Part shown: positions 24,696 through 32,572 of the stretch, one piece after another | Numbering within the stretch: the stretch's first letter is position 1 | Layout: every line of letters begins with the position of its first letter | Assembly: GCA_964481425.1 (NCBI GenBank) | Contig: CAYZTM010000021.1 | Span: 15,455 to 79,454 of the forward strand | Length of the DNA: 64,000 bases | Origin: MKUN01 sp964481425 | Lineage (GTDB): Bacteria; Bacteroidota; Bacteroidia; Chitinophagales; Chitinophagaceae | Direction: 5' to 3' | The notes under the pieces: model-generated | Databases searched by the model: none | The model's input: the letters and a program-made list of their open reading frames with translations, nothing else | Told to the model about the DNA's origin: nothing | Position numbers and translations under genes: made by a program

Positions 24696-26099
24696 TTACA
24701 TAAAATATCGAAATTCGTAAGGCTTGTTAACTAAATTTGACATTCTTTTTATTGTTGATGCGAGCACTTTAGCATATCCTAATGTCACAGGTAGTTTGTC
24801 GTATAAGGCATCATGATTCCAATTCATTTTAGTTAAGCCCAAAATAGCCTGACAATTCTGGTCCCATCCACCATTTCCGGCAAAACGCCTAAGAACAATC
24901 GGGGCCGGGATATTTTTGCCTTCTTTAAAAAAATTCTTCCCACCTAAATTTATATTACCCTGTGTCCACAGCATTACTTCTTGTGGGCCAATTTGAAGAG
25001 CACACCCTCTTTCTATTGGATATAACGCTGGGGATGCGGTATTACCCTGTTGAAGATATTTTATACCTCTCCAATTAGATGACTCAACAATTTGCAATAA
25101 CTCTAATTGAATGTTCGAAGGAATAGCATCAAATGCTCCATCGATTTCTTCCTTTGAAAAATAGCTTGTTTTATGGACTATCAAAGTCTTGGGAGCTCTT
25201 CCCGAATGTCTCTTTTGATACAGACTTAAACTTTTTGACATTAATTTACGCATTTCTGATCGGGTTAAAAATGGATTATCTCCAACTCTAAACGCAACTT
25301 CTCCAGTATCGTAAGCAATAAATTCGAGCCCTGTACCATCCGAATCAAATACTTGGCTACAGCAAGTAGTAAAATCAAAACGATCAGTCCGTGCATTATA
25401 TCTTGTGCTGTAACTCAATCCAATAAACGCTGTTTCCGTATTTGTGGCAGCCAATTTCCAAGGCACTCCCCCAGCCTTTACATAAAGCGCTATCGATAAT
25501 CGCCACATTACACTACAACGGCAATTATAATCAATTGCTTTACTCTGTCTCAAAATTTGAGTAGGTACGTTATGAATCGCCGTTGTTGCTTTTACAAAAT
25601 CATGAAGATCGAAATCAGTATCTAAATCTGCGAAACCATCACTCAATGCTTCGGGAAGGAAGATTACAAGCACATCGAAATCTAGTCGTTGTTTACTAAT
25701 AGCTTGTATCGCGCTAGCTAGCTCATTGCTTAGATTTATGTAGGGCTTATTATTCCCATTAATAATTTTCTCGCTTTCAAATTGAATAGATTGAGTTTCA
25801 TCTAGTAGTACCAATTTTGATTTGAATGTTTTTTCAAAGCCAACGTAAGATGGCAAGTAATCTTTTCTTTCTTTCGGCTGATGCGTCTTCTCGAATTCAC
25901 TAAACAGAGTACGAATTACATGAAAGCATCCAGTCGGACAAATAACAGCTACTCTAATATTATCGATAGGCGCTAGTTGTGCGCTATATGGACCAAATTC
26001 TATTAAACCCATTAAGGGATGAATATTGTATGGTCTCGGCTTTAATGCATCGAACATTAACTCGGGTTCATTTAATATGCGATAACCAGGAAATTCCAT
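24696..26099 (-). CDS. Short prokaryotic Argonaute (MID-PIWI, catalytically inactive)
   Basis: 467 residues, the size of short pAgos that lack N and PAZ domains. MID spans about 50-215, with VPTQIL...MWRLSIALYVKAGGVPWKLA (178-217), the segment typical of these proteins. PIWI follows. The first catalytic Asp position reads IGLSY (226-230) and the later His-Arg-Asp position reads LIVHKTSYFS (306-315), so metal-binding Asp residues are absent and no slicing is expected. In known systems the pAgo is loaded with guide RNA, recognises target DNA and activates its partner. It starts 2 bp after the SIR2-APAZ stop, implying coupled translation. AT-rich, unlike the flanks. Confidence 0.92.
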   Translation of the reverse strand: MEFPGYRILNEPELMFDALKPRPYNIHPLMGLIEFGPYSAQLAPIDNIRVAVICPTGCFHVIRTLFSEFEKTHQPKERKDYLPSYVGFEKTFKSKLVLLDETQSIQFESEKIINGNNKPYINLSNELASAIQAISKQRLDFDVLVIFLPEALSDGFADLDTDFDLHDFVKATTAIHNVPTQILRQSKAIDYNCRCSVMWRLSIALYVKAGGVPWKLAATNTETAFIGLSYSTRYNARTDRFDFTTCCSQVFDSDGTGLEFIAYDTGEVAFRVGDNPFLTRSEMRKLMSKSLSLYQKRHSGRAPKTLIVHKTSYFSKEEIDGAFDAIPSNIQLELLQIVESSNWRGIKYLQQGNTASPALYPIERGCALQIGPQEVMLWTQGNINLGGKNFFKEGKNIPAPIVLRRFAGNGGWDQNCQAILGLTKMNWNHDALYDKLPVTLGYAKVLASTIKRMSNLVNKPYEFRYFM

Positions 26100-26101
26100 T
26101 G

Positions 26102-27838
26102 TTACATTTTTTTTGCAAATGGCGATTTGCGTTGAAGTTTGAAAGTAGCATTTACACCTTGAACATCTGGATCGTAAGCTGAAACTGAAATCTCCTCATT
26201 CCCTTGGAAAAATATATCAAGCCAAGCCTCAAGTATATTATCAAATTTGGCATTATACCATCGGGCGGTAGCCTCTTTTATAAAAGGTGCAACCTTATGT
26301 CTATCTGCTTCGATATTTGACTTGGTTGCAAGTATTGTTGGCGTAACTATCATAAAAAATCCTGAAAGCTTTTTATTAAGCTCAATTTCGATAGCAGCCA
26401 ACCATTTGATATTTGTATTCGTAATTTGTCCAAACAGAGGTGTCCCTAACCTTTTTCTAAGTTCTGTAAAGATTGGATTATCCAAATTATTGCCTTTGTA
26501 GTTTGGGAAAATCAAATATCTGTCATGCCTTTTTGTCCATAATAATAATCTTGTTCGGGTTAAAGCCATTAACAGTGCTGTAGATAATAAACCTTTTAAG
26601 GTCGAGTCTTGATGATGAATTACCTTATCTGGAATATGATAAATATCCCTACTAGTTATTTGAAACGGAGTAAAAATCTGTTCGAATTCTGAGTCTGGTC
26701 CAAAGCCAACTACCCCTTCTCTTTTACGTACCGCGATAATAGGTTGATTGCCTTTCACGATAATTTCTTGCAATTCTTTTTCATTTCCAACATTACACTC
26801 TACTCTCCTTGCTGTGGCCGGGAGTTCTAATATAGTGATCCCGTTAAATCGAATTACAGGATAGTTGCTACCTTTTCCAGGTAAATAAGATGTAGGTTTA
26901 ATAAAATAGTTTCTATTTAATTGGTCTTGATCACTTGAGGGCAAACCAGAAAATCCTTTAACCAAATCAGCCATTGCGGTATCGAATGTCTTAATTTCTA
27001 TTAGGTGTGCGTCAACTCCTTTTGATCTTGCTTTATCAATAAAAGAGGATACTGCTTGAAGTGGCTGAGAATCTGCTTTTATAAACCAATAAATGCCGTT
27101 TGGGAAAGAAACAGAATTTGTCAACGCCTCCTCTAAAGTTGCCATAATCGATTGGTCACGTCCACTGTAACCCATTATTGCTAATCCATGGGAGATGCAA
27201 GTATGAAGTAATATACTACGTAGTTGTTTGTCTTGCTCTTGTAATTCCGGTGACGTATTCTTTAATTTCTCAGAATGATAATCACCATGCAGCTTACATA
27301 TAAACGGCCTTTTCCCTTCGTAATAAAGCTTCTGCGCGGTCTCGCTATTGTCAATGGACCCTACATAAAAACTATCAGTTCGCCTGAAAACATCAATAGC
27401 AGCATTTTCAAATGCTTTGTCAAAATTAGTCGTGAATATCAAATTACATAATCCATTTTTCATCAGAATACCTAGCACTTTATGCCCAAAGCTATTCTGC
27501 ATACCACTTAATTGTTCAGCTAGAAATATTCGTCTATCTGCGGGATATGGAAATGCTATTTCGAAATAATGAGAATATTCCTCAATGGAACCTTCTGTAG
27601 GATACGATCCTTTCGAGTCAAAATAGTTTTGTATCTGGCGCCTAATGGTTGGATCAGAAAGATTATTAAAAAAGGACAGGTTATATCTTTCCTCAGAACA
27701 ATAAATTGTACGCTTGAATTGCCAAATCAAATCCCAAGCACTTGGCATACCCGCAGCAACCGATGTTCCGGCACCAAAGAAAAAAGCAATATTCTTAGCC
27801 CGAAGTGGATATAGCCTGACAAATTCCGAAAATATCAT
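26102..27838 (-). CDS. SIR2-APAZ effector of a SPARSA-type defence system
   Basis: 578 residues. The N-terminal SIR2 domain (1 to about 285) has GAGTSVAAGMP (22-32), TTNFD with Asn138 (136-140), KLHGD with His184 (182-186) and GYSGRD (223-228), all expected for an NAD-hydrolysing defence sirtuin. The C-terminal APAZ region (about 300-578) replaces the missing Argonaute N/PAZ part and binds the short pAgo. In characterised SPARSA systems, target recognition triggers NAD+ depletion and death or arrest of the infected cell. ATG 27838 is the first codon. The pair is complete, with no frameshift, and visibly AT-rich. Confidence 0.93.
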   Translation of the reverse strand: MIFSEFVRLYPLRAKNIAFFFGAGTSVAAGMPSAWDLIWQFKRTIYCSEERYNLSFFNNLSDPTIRRQIQNYFDSKGSYPTEGSIEEYSHYFEIAFPYPADRRIFLAEQLSGMQNSFGHKVLGILMKNGLCNLIFTTNFDKAFENAAIDVFRRTDSFYVGSIDNSETAQKLYYEGKRPFICKLHGDYHSEKLKNTSPELQEQDKQLRSILLHTCISHGLAIMGYSGRDQSIMATLEEALTNSVSFPNGIYWFIKADSQPLQAVSSFIDKARSKGVDAHLIEIKTFDTAMADLVKGFSGLPSSDQDQLNRNYFIKPTSYLPGKGSNYPVIRFNGITILELPATARRVECNVGNEKELQEIIVKGNQPIIAVRKREGVVGFGPDSEFEQIFTPFQITSRDIYHIPDKVIHHQDSTLKGLLSTALLMALTRTRLLLWTKRHDRYLIFPNYKGNNLDNPIFTELRKRLGTPLFGQITNTNIKWLAAIEIELNKKLSGFFMIVTPTILATKSNIEADRHKVAPFIKEATARWYNAKFDNILEAWLDIFFQGNEEISVSAYDPDVQGVNATFKLQRKSPFAKKM

Positions 27839-27884
27839 AATGAATAATACAATTAGCTTTTTACATTTTAATCCGACTTGTCTT

Positions 27885-28013
27885 CTACGTAAAATTCACA
27901 CCAATCGCTGGCAATTCAATCCAACCTTCTTTTTGTAAAAAGACCGGCGCCGTCAGTACAATGTAACCAAGTTTGTACGAGTTATTATTTGTAACGCCTA
28001 AGTTAAACTTCAT
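27885..28013 (-). CDS. Possible 42-aa protein upstream of the SIR2-APAZ gene
   Basis: From ATG 28013 the minus strand encodes MKFNLGVTNNNSYKLGYIVL followed by TAPVFLQKEGWIELPAIGVNFT and TAG (end 27885), 46 bp before the SIR2-APAZ start. The in-frame codons before the ATG back to a TAA (SENAEPT) also look protein-like, so it may be either a tiny gene or the tail of a broken one. Composition (GW, PA, alternating strands) is more protein-like than chance frames around it. I know no family. Low certainty, but its position in the island makes it worth recording. Confidence 0.35.
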   Translation of the reverse strand: MKFNLGVTNNNSYKLGYIVLTAPVFLQKEGWIELPAIGVNFT

Positions 28014-28111
28014 AGTAGGTTCGGCATTTTCTGAAAATTAATAAAATAATTGTTTTGAAACGTATACCCGACTTCCATTCAATAATATAAAAAGGTCACT
28101 TCTGATTATGA

Positions 28112-28639
28112 CTATTGAACACTTTCCCTACTTCTACGTTTGAAAGCAGTAAGTTCCCATTCTGCCAATAAAATATCATTCTTTGATGCAATATCCCTTG
28201 CTTTATTAATTATTGCTAGGTAGTTCGTCTCATCCAAATCTTTTGACCAAGATATTACAGGGTTATATTTTAGTACTAGCTGTATTGTTCTGTCAACTGG
28301 AAAATGAGGTGGGGGCTTGATTTTATCAATGCACCACAAATATTTCAGGTATAAGTTCAGTACTTTTTGCCTCACACCAAAATTCAAATATCCATCTTTA
28401 AGAATAGGACTACTAACATTGTTCAGAGTTTGGATGTTTTCTAAATGCTTTTTTTCAGAGACATCACCCTCGGCATATTCTGATGATATTTCAGACACAC
28501 GCTGATGAAGTTCTTTTCGAAACTCTCCCTTTTCTTTCTCTGAAGTACTTTTTTTATAGATTTCGACCCTTTGAAATGCGCCAGCAATAGTCATCATCCA
28601 TATTTCCTCCATTATAAAAGCGTACTTGCTATCAGTCAT
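28112..28639 (-). CDS. Hypothetical protein in the defence island, 175 aa
   Basis: Soluble, largely helical protein without signal peptide. The central block LNFGVRQKVLNLYLKYLWCIDKIKPPPHFPVDRTIQ (about 100-135) has the look of a conserved family I recall from Bacteroidota hypothetical proteins, and the N-terminus carries a Lys/Glu-rich helix. No catalytic motif is evident. It lies 273 bp upstream of the SIR2-APAZ gene on the same strand and shares its AT-rich composition, so it probably arrived with the island. Whether it belongs to the defence system is open. Confidence 0.72.
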   Translation of the reverse strand: MTDSKYAFIMEEIWMMTIAGAFQRVEIYKKSTSEKEKGEFRKELHQRVSEISSEYAEGDVSEKKHLENIQTLNNVSSPILKDGYLNFGVRQKVLNLYLKYLWCIDKIKPPPHFPVDRTIQLVLKYNPVISWSKDLDETNYLAIINKARDIASKNDILLAEWELTAFKRRSRESVQ

Positions 28640-28869
28640 TCGTTCTGTTTTATTATTTCTCTCTTACAATTTAGAAATTTTAATTTTATCACTTCTTATC
28701 CACATTATTTGGAACACCCCCTTTCCATTTCGTAACTTTATCAGCAGCCATAGCTTTTTTTTACCGCCATAGCTTTAGCGAAGGTGGTAAGCGACGGCGG
28801 CGCTAAGTTGCCGATGCCCTAAGCACTAGCACAAGTTCTTTGACATCACTGTAAACCCTGGCAAAAGCT

Positions 28870-28899
28870 ACAGGTTCGATCCCTGTCCTCACTACACCA
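28870..28899 (+). other. tRNA 3'-end-like fragment (T-arm), possible attachment-site relic
   Basis: ACAGG, loop TTCGATC, CCTGT (28870-28886) is a perfect T-arm with the GG-TTCGA-C signature, followed by CCTCACTA and CACCA. No matching acceptor 5' strand (AGTGAGG), D-arm or anticodon arm occurs in the preceding 100 bases, so it is not a tRNA gene. Bacterial islands often integrate at tRNA or tmRNA 3' ends and leave such pieces; that link is inference. Confidence 0.45.
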
Positions 28900-28906
28900 T
28901 TTCCGG

Positions 28907-28973
28907 AAACCGGTAACGACTAGAACTCCCCTCCTGGGCGGCAACTGAAAAAACAAACCGGCAACGACCAGAA
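28907..28973. repeat. Imperfect 19-bp direct repeat next to the T-arm fragment
   Basis: AAACCGGTAACGACTAGAA (28907-28925) and AAACCGGCAACGACCAGAA (28955-28973) match at 17 of 19 positions, 48 bp apart. They lie just beyond the T-arm-like fragment at the edge of the AT-rich island. Purpose unknown. Confidence 0.6.
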
Positions 28974-29542
28974 ATTATTCCATAACGCAATATGAGGCTT
29001 CCAACAAGCATTTCCGCCGATTATACTATTTCCAACCGGAAATTATTTTTTGACTGCAAAATCGGAAATAATAGAAATTTGAATGTGAAACCAGCAAACC
29101 TTATCAGAAGTAAATTGCAGAAAACAAGAAGCAAACCAGAAGCAATATTCACATCCAATAACCCACTCTAAACGATTGAAAATTAGCCCAAAAGAAGAAA
29201 AAGTACACAAGATCAACTTCTTATTTTTTCTTTTCCGCAAAATCAGAAGCAGGAACCAAATAGCTCCCCTCTTTTACCAGCTTGTGCGTGGCAGCAAAGA
29301 GGGGTGGACTGCTTCAGACAGACATGCGTTTCCTATAAAATGAAGCAGGACGGGGTGATTGTACTTTTCCCTCAATATAACGAGATCGCTTCCCCGAAGG
29401 AATCGGGACACGCGTGCCTCGCGAAGACGCACAGAGGCCCGACCTCTACATCCCCCTGGCCCCCTTCGCAAACGCACATGCCATCGCGCAAGGGGGAAAA
29501 GCTGCACACTGCTCCTGCCCTCCTGCCGCTGCTATCTGCAAC

Positions 29543-30094
29543 TCAATTAGGCACTTCGCCTTTATCCACCAGCATGGTGCCTTTCTGGTTCATGATGCGG
29601 TACCAGGAGAAGTCTTCGTTGGCTTCGAGGCCGTCGCCATACATAGTTAGGGTGGGTGTGCTGATCTTCACGAACTTCTCGGTAAAGAAGCGCTGTATGC
29701 CCTGGTTCCATACCAGCTCTTCGGTGTGCAGGGTGTCGCCCTTTTTGTTCACCACCACTATATGGTCGCGTATGAGGAAGTTGCCCTGCTTCTCGTAATA
29801 GCGGGCATAGTTGGCGGTCAGGGTGCTCTCCACATGCATGCTGTCGTTGTACACCTCGGCCTTTATGCCCTTGTTCATGTCCATATAAGGGGGGCGGGCG
29901 CTCTCGTTGGCAATGTATTCTTTGGCGTAGATGCGGGCCCTTACCCTGCCCTGCTCGCTGTAGATGAGGGTAACATCCTCGGCCCTGTCGACCTGGTAAA
30001 CGCTGCGGCCGGTGAGCGCGGTCACTTCCTTAGGGTCGTTCTTGCAGGAGGCAAGGAGGCTAAGCAAAAGACCGGGAATGAGTATCTGCCGCAT
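29543..30094 (-). CDS. lptC: LPS export periplasmic lipoprotein LptC
   Basis: Links LptB2FG to LptA in lipopolysaccharide transport. From ATG 30094 the product is 183 residues with a lipobox (LLSLLASC-KND), the usual Bacteroidota lipoprotein version rather than a transmembrane-anchored one. The body has the OstA-like beta-jellyroll repeats: VTLIYSEQGRVRARIYAKEYI, MDMNKGIKAEVYNDSMHVESTLTANYARYYEKQGNFLIRDHIVVVNKKGDTLHTEELVWNQ. A 16-codon upstream extension is basic and overlaps the preceding gene, so 30094 is preferred. It is third in a coaX-OMP-lptC unit. Confidence 0.9.
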   Translation of the reverse strand: MRQILIPGLLLSLLASCKNDPKEVTALTGRSVYQVDRAEDVTLIYSEQGRVRARIYAKEYIANESARPPYMDMNKGIKAEVYNDSMHVESTLTANYARYYEKQGNFLIRDHIVVVNKKGDTLHTEELVWNQGIQRFFTEKFVKISTPTLTMYGDGLEANEDFSWYRIMNQKGTMLVDKGEVPN

Positions 30095-30134
30095 GAAGCG
30101 GGGCTTAAGACAGAATGCAGGGCGTTGCCGGCGC

Positions 30135-31430
30135 CTAGTCATACCTGCGCTTTATGAACCAGCGGTCGTTGAGCGATATGCCGAGCGAGAGCTTGAAGAA
30201 GTTCTCCTTCACGAGGCCATTGGCCTCGGTGCCGCGCTTGCCTATCTCGAAGGCGGTATGTATGCGGTCGGTATAGCGCTTGAAGGGCAGGCTGAAGCCG
30301 AAGGTGAGCGCGTAGTAATTGATATCGGTACTGCGCAGCGACACATGGTCTTTGCCATAGTAGAAGCCGAGGCGGTAGGTAACACGCTGCAGGTAGTTGT
30401 GTATGCTGAGGGGGTTGGGGGTATATGCCCCACCCGCGCCTATGCGGTAGGTATTGGCCACCGAATCGACAGAACCGAAGTTGCGGAACTGGCTCCACTG
30501 CACGGCAGAGAAGTCGAGGCCGGCGCTCCATTTTTCGCCGTTCATCAGCTGCACGCCAAGGCTGTAGGCCATGGGCAGCTTCATGCTGCCTTTGGTATTG
30601 AGCAGGGTGAAGGCAGTATCTTCCTGCAGAGTGCCGCCGAGGTTGAAGTAGGTAACCCAGTACTGGTCGCGGAAGGCGCGGAGATCCTGGCTGAGGGTGA
30701 AGGTGCCCCCCACCCTGATGGCGAGGTTGGTATCGAGCTTGTGCTCGTATTGCAGGCCGGCCTTCCAGTACAGGCCGCCTATGCGGGTGTATTTGGATAT
30801 GTCGGTATTGATGGCGTGGGTGGTATCTATATTGGCAAAGACGCTGGTATTGCGTATGGTGCCGAAGGTGTAGCCGAAGTTGGCGCCGAGGCTGAAGCCC
30901 TTTACCTGGCCGGCAAGGCCGAGGAAGGCATAGTTGAGCGCGCCGTCGCCATAGTAGGTATGCACCGTTTCCCCGATGCCCACGGTGCCCGTGGTATCGT
31001 TGAGGTGGTAGTACACATGCGACATGGGGCGGAGGCCCACAGCGAGGCCCATGTGCTTGCCTATGGGGAAGCCTATGGTAAGGTAGGACAGGGTGGCCAT
31101 ACCGGTGCTGTTGCTGGTGCCATTGGCGGTAAGGGTGGATAGTGAGCCCTGCATGGCCCCCTCGTAGGTAGTGAGGCTGAGCGATGCGTATGAGGCGGGG
31201 TTATCCGTATTGACCTGGTACTGGCCGGCAAAGGCGGAGGAAACGTTGCCCATACCCTTGATGACCACGTTGTTACCATTCACCATCTCGCCCACGCCAT
31301 AGCGTGAGTAGGGCTGGTTCTGCCGGTTGGAGGTAGGGTTGCTTACCGAACTGGTTTGCGCGGCAGCTGCCGCAGTAAGGAAAATGGATATTGAGAGTGT
31401 AAAAAAGTGCTTAGCGCGAATATGGCACAT
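30135..31430 (-). CDS. FadL-like outer membrane protein
   Basis: 431 residues with a signal peptide (MCHIRAKHFFTLSISIFLTAAAAAQ) and a predicted large beta-barrel. The N-terminal PYSRYGVGEM...GNVSSAFAGQYQVNTDNPASYASLSLTTYEG is the hallmark of Bacteroidota FadL-type barrels; the end FKLSLGISLNDRWFIKRRYD finishes the last strand. Such proteins may take hydrophobic molecules through the outer membrane, but none of this subgroup has an assigned substrate that I know. It overlaps the end of coaX by 20 bp and precedes lptC by 40 bp, a gene order I recall from other Bacteroidota. Confidence 0.82.
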   Translation of the reverse strand: MCHIRAKHFFTLSISIFLTAAAAAQTSSVSNPTSNRQNQPYSRYGVGEMVNGNNVVIKGMGNVSSAFAGQYQVNTDNPASYASLSLTTYEGAMQGSLSTLTANGTSNSTGMATLSYLTIGFPIGKHMGLAVGLRPMSHVYYHLNDTTGTVGIGETVHTYYGDGALNYAFLGLAGQVKGFSLGANFGYTFGTIRNTSVFANIDTTHAINTDISKYTRIGGLYWKAGLQYEHKLDTNLAIRVGGTFTLSQDLRAFRDQYWVTYFNLGGTLQEDTAFTLLNTKGSMKLPMAYSLGVQLMNGEKWSAGLDFSAVQWSQFRNFGSVDSVANTYRIGAGGAYTPNPLSIHNYLQRVTYRLGFYYGKDHVSLRSTDINYYALTFGFSLPFKRYTDRIHTAFEIGKRGTEANGLVKENFFKLSLGISLNDRWFIKRRYD

Positions 31431-32154
31431 TATGTTTTAAAATTAGATTTAGCCCCCTGAGCGATAAGTAGGGGTCTGCAAATATCTTGCTTTTGAGCCT
31501 GCTTTCAAAATAAGCCGCATCGCCCCCGGTTAAAGTGGCGTTAAATTCGGGGTATTGCTCTGAGAAATGGGCTATCATTCCATCTATCTCTGAGGCCATG
31601 CCATATACGGCGCCGCTGCGCATGCAGGTGGCGGTATCGTAGCCAAGGAGCAGGAGGTCGCCCTCTACTTTTACCTGCGGCAGCTTCTCGGTGAACTGGT
31701 GCATGGCCTGGAGGCGCATGTGCAGGCCGGGCGATATGGCCCCGCCGCGGAAGGTGCGGTTCTTCTGCACAAAGTTGTAGGTGATGCAGGTGCCGCAGCT
31801 GATGACAAGGTTATTGACATCGGGGTTCATCATGTGGGCGGCCACTGCCAGGGGCAGCCTGTCCATGCCCAGGGTGTCGGGCGAGGTATAGGCATTGATG
31901 ATGGGCAGCGGGGTGTTCATGTCGAGCTTGATGAAGTAGCTGAGGTTGGTCTGCAGCATGCTTTCGAGGCCCGGCGGGTGCATGGCCACTGAGGCCAGTA
32001 TGCCGTTATCGATCTTATGGTCCTGTATATAGAATGAGAGCGATGTAATGATGTCCTCTTCAGGGAATACCTTGGTCTCTATCAGTTTGTCGTCGCTAAA
32101 AACTGCTGCTTTCACACGACTGTTACCCCAGTCGATAACAATGTTCATTGACAT
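31411..32154 (-). CDS. coaX: Type III pantothenate kinase
   Basis: Phosphorylates pantothenate, the first step of CoA synthesis. 247 residues, normal for CoaX. ASKHA-fold motifs: phosphate-1 NIVIDWGNSRVKAAVF (4-19), GMDRLPLAVAA (about 95-105), CGTCITYNF (about 119-127) in place of the usual GTA-T-D, and GGAISPGLHMRLQAM. ATG codons at 32154 and 32148 are both possible. It leads the coaX-OMP-lptC unit. Identity is firm despite the divergent CGTCITYN segment. Confidence 0.93.
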   Translation of the reverse strand: MSMNIVIDWGNSRVKAAVFSDDKLIETKVFPEEDIITSLSFYIQDHKIDNGILASVAMHPPGLESMLQTNLSYFIKLDMNTPLPIINAYTSPDTLGMDRLPLAVAAHMMNPDVNNLVISCGTCITYNFVQKNRTFRGGAISPGLHMRLQAMHQFTEKLPQVKVEGDLLLLGYDTATCMRSGAVYGMASEIDGMIAHFSEQYPEFNATLTGGDAAYFESRLKSKIFADPYLSLRGLNLILKHNVPYSR

Positions 32155-32202
32155 AAAAATGGTATTTTTTGGTAAGGACTGCCAATATAGTAAAAATTAA
32201 CA

Positions 32203-32218
32203 GAAAGTAGAAAGTAGC
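32203..32218. repeat. Short copy of the GAAAGTA repeat
   Basis: AGAAAGTAGAAAGTAG, identical in unit to the blocks around gpsA and metG, lies upstream of coaX in a 157-bp spacer that holds no gene. Confidence 0.7.
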
Positions 32219-32311
32219 GGGTGGAAAAGCCCTGCGAGAGAGCGGCCTCATCCCCGGCCCTTCTCCAAAGGAGAAGGGGGAAAAAATCAGAAAGCTCCGG
32301 ATCTTTTTCTT

Positions 32312-32572
32312 TCAGACAAGAGGCTCTATTGCATTAAGACGCTCCTGGTTCTGTGCCTTTTCCCAGTTGTCCATTAGCTCCTTTTGATGCAGCGCGGCCC
32401 ACTCTATCACAAGACCCAGTACCCTTGGCGGCAGATAGCCGTTCCAAAGCTCCAGCTTTTGAATATCGATGGTGGCTTTGTGCTCCCCATAGTCGGCATG
32501 AAAATGCGGGGGATTGTGCTCCCGGTAGTACATTTTAATAATGATCCCAAGGAAGAAACTAATCTGCGGCAT
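32312..32572 (-). CDS. DUF4160 domain protein
   Basis: 86 residues. The central IKMYYREHNPPHFHADYGEHKATIDIQKLELWNGYLPPRVLGLVIEWAALHQKELMDNWEKA is the DUF4160 signature (Y-x-E-H-x-P-P-H-x-H-A). It overlaps the upstream DUF2442 gene by 14 bp. The two domains are a recurring pair in bacteria, sometimes listed as a possible toxin-antitoxin module; experimental support is not known to me. The conserved His cluster (PPHFHADY) could bind metal or be catalytic. Confidence 0.9.
   Translation of the reverse strand: MPQISFFLGIIIKMYYREHNPPHFHADYGEHKATIDIQKLELWNGYLPPRVLGLVIEWAALHQKELMDNWEKAQNQERLNAIEPLV

Larger units (their letters stand above)
28640..29542. other. Gene-free stretch at the right edge of the island
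   Basis: About 900 bp with no convincing gene. The left part (28640-28860) is mixed: a 20-codon protein-like remnant on the minus strand (28689-28751), a duplicated AAGCTATGGC and an A8 tract, suggesting a decayed gene. Around 28870-28899 lies a tRNA T-arm-like segment, then a direct repeat. Between 29000 and 29260 it is AT-rich; from 29270 it turns GC-rich and continues so into lptC. A 65-codon and a 77-codon frame exist, but neither has credible composition. Confidence 0.6.

Noticed and set aside
28790..28899. A complete tRNA or tmRNA gene ending at 28899
   Set aside because: Only the T-arm folds. No acceptor 5' strand, D-arm, anticodon arm or tag-peptide frame is found in the preceding bases.
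24640..29300. An integrative mobile element with integrase
   Set aside because: No recombinase, transposase or relaxase frame is present; only compositional contrast and a T-arm fragment hint at transfer.
29043..29540. Two short minus-strand frames (65 and 77 codons) between the island and lptC
   Set aside because: No family pattern, no start context, Cys/Arg-rich random-looking composition; treated as non-coding.
30012..31142. A 376-codon plus-strand open frame opposite the outer membrane protein gene
   Set aside because: Ala/Glu/Gly-rich shadow of the minus-strand barrel gene, in a GC-rich region; no domain or signal.
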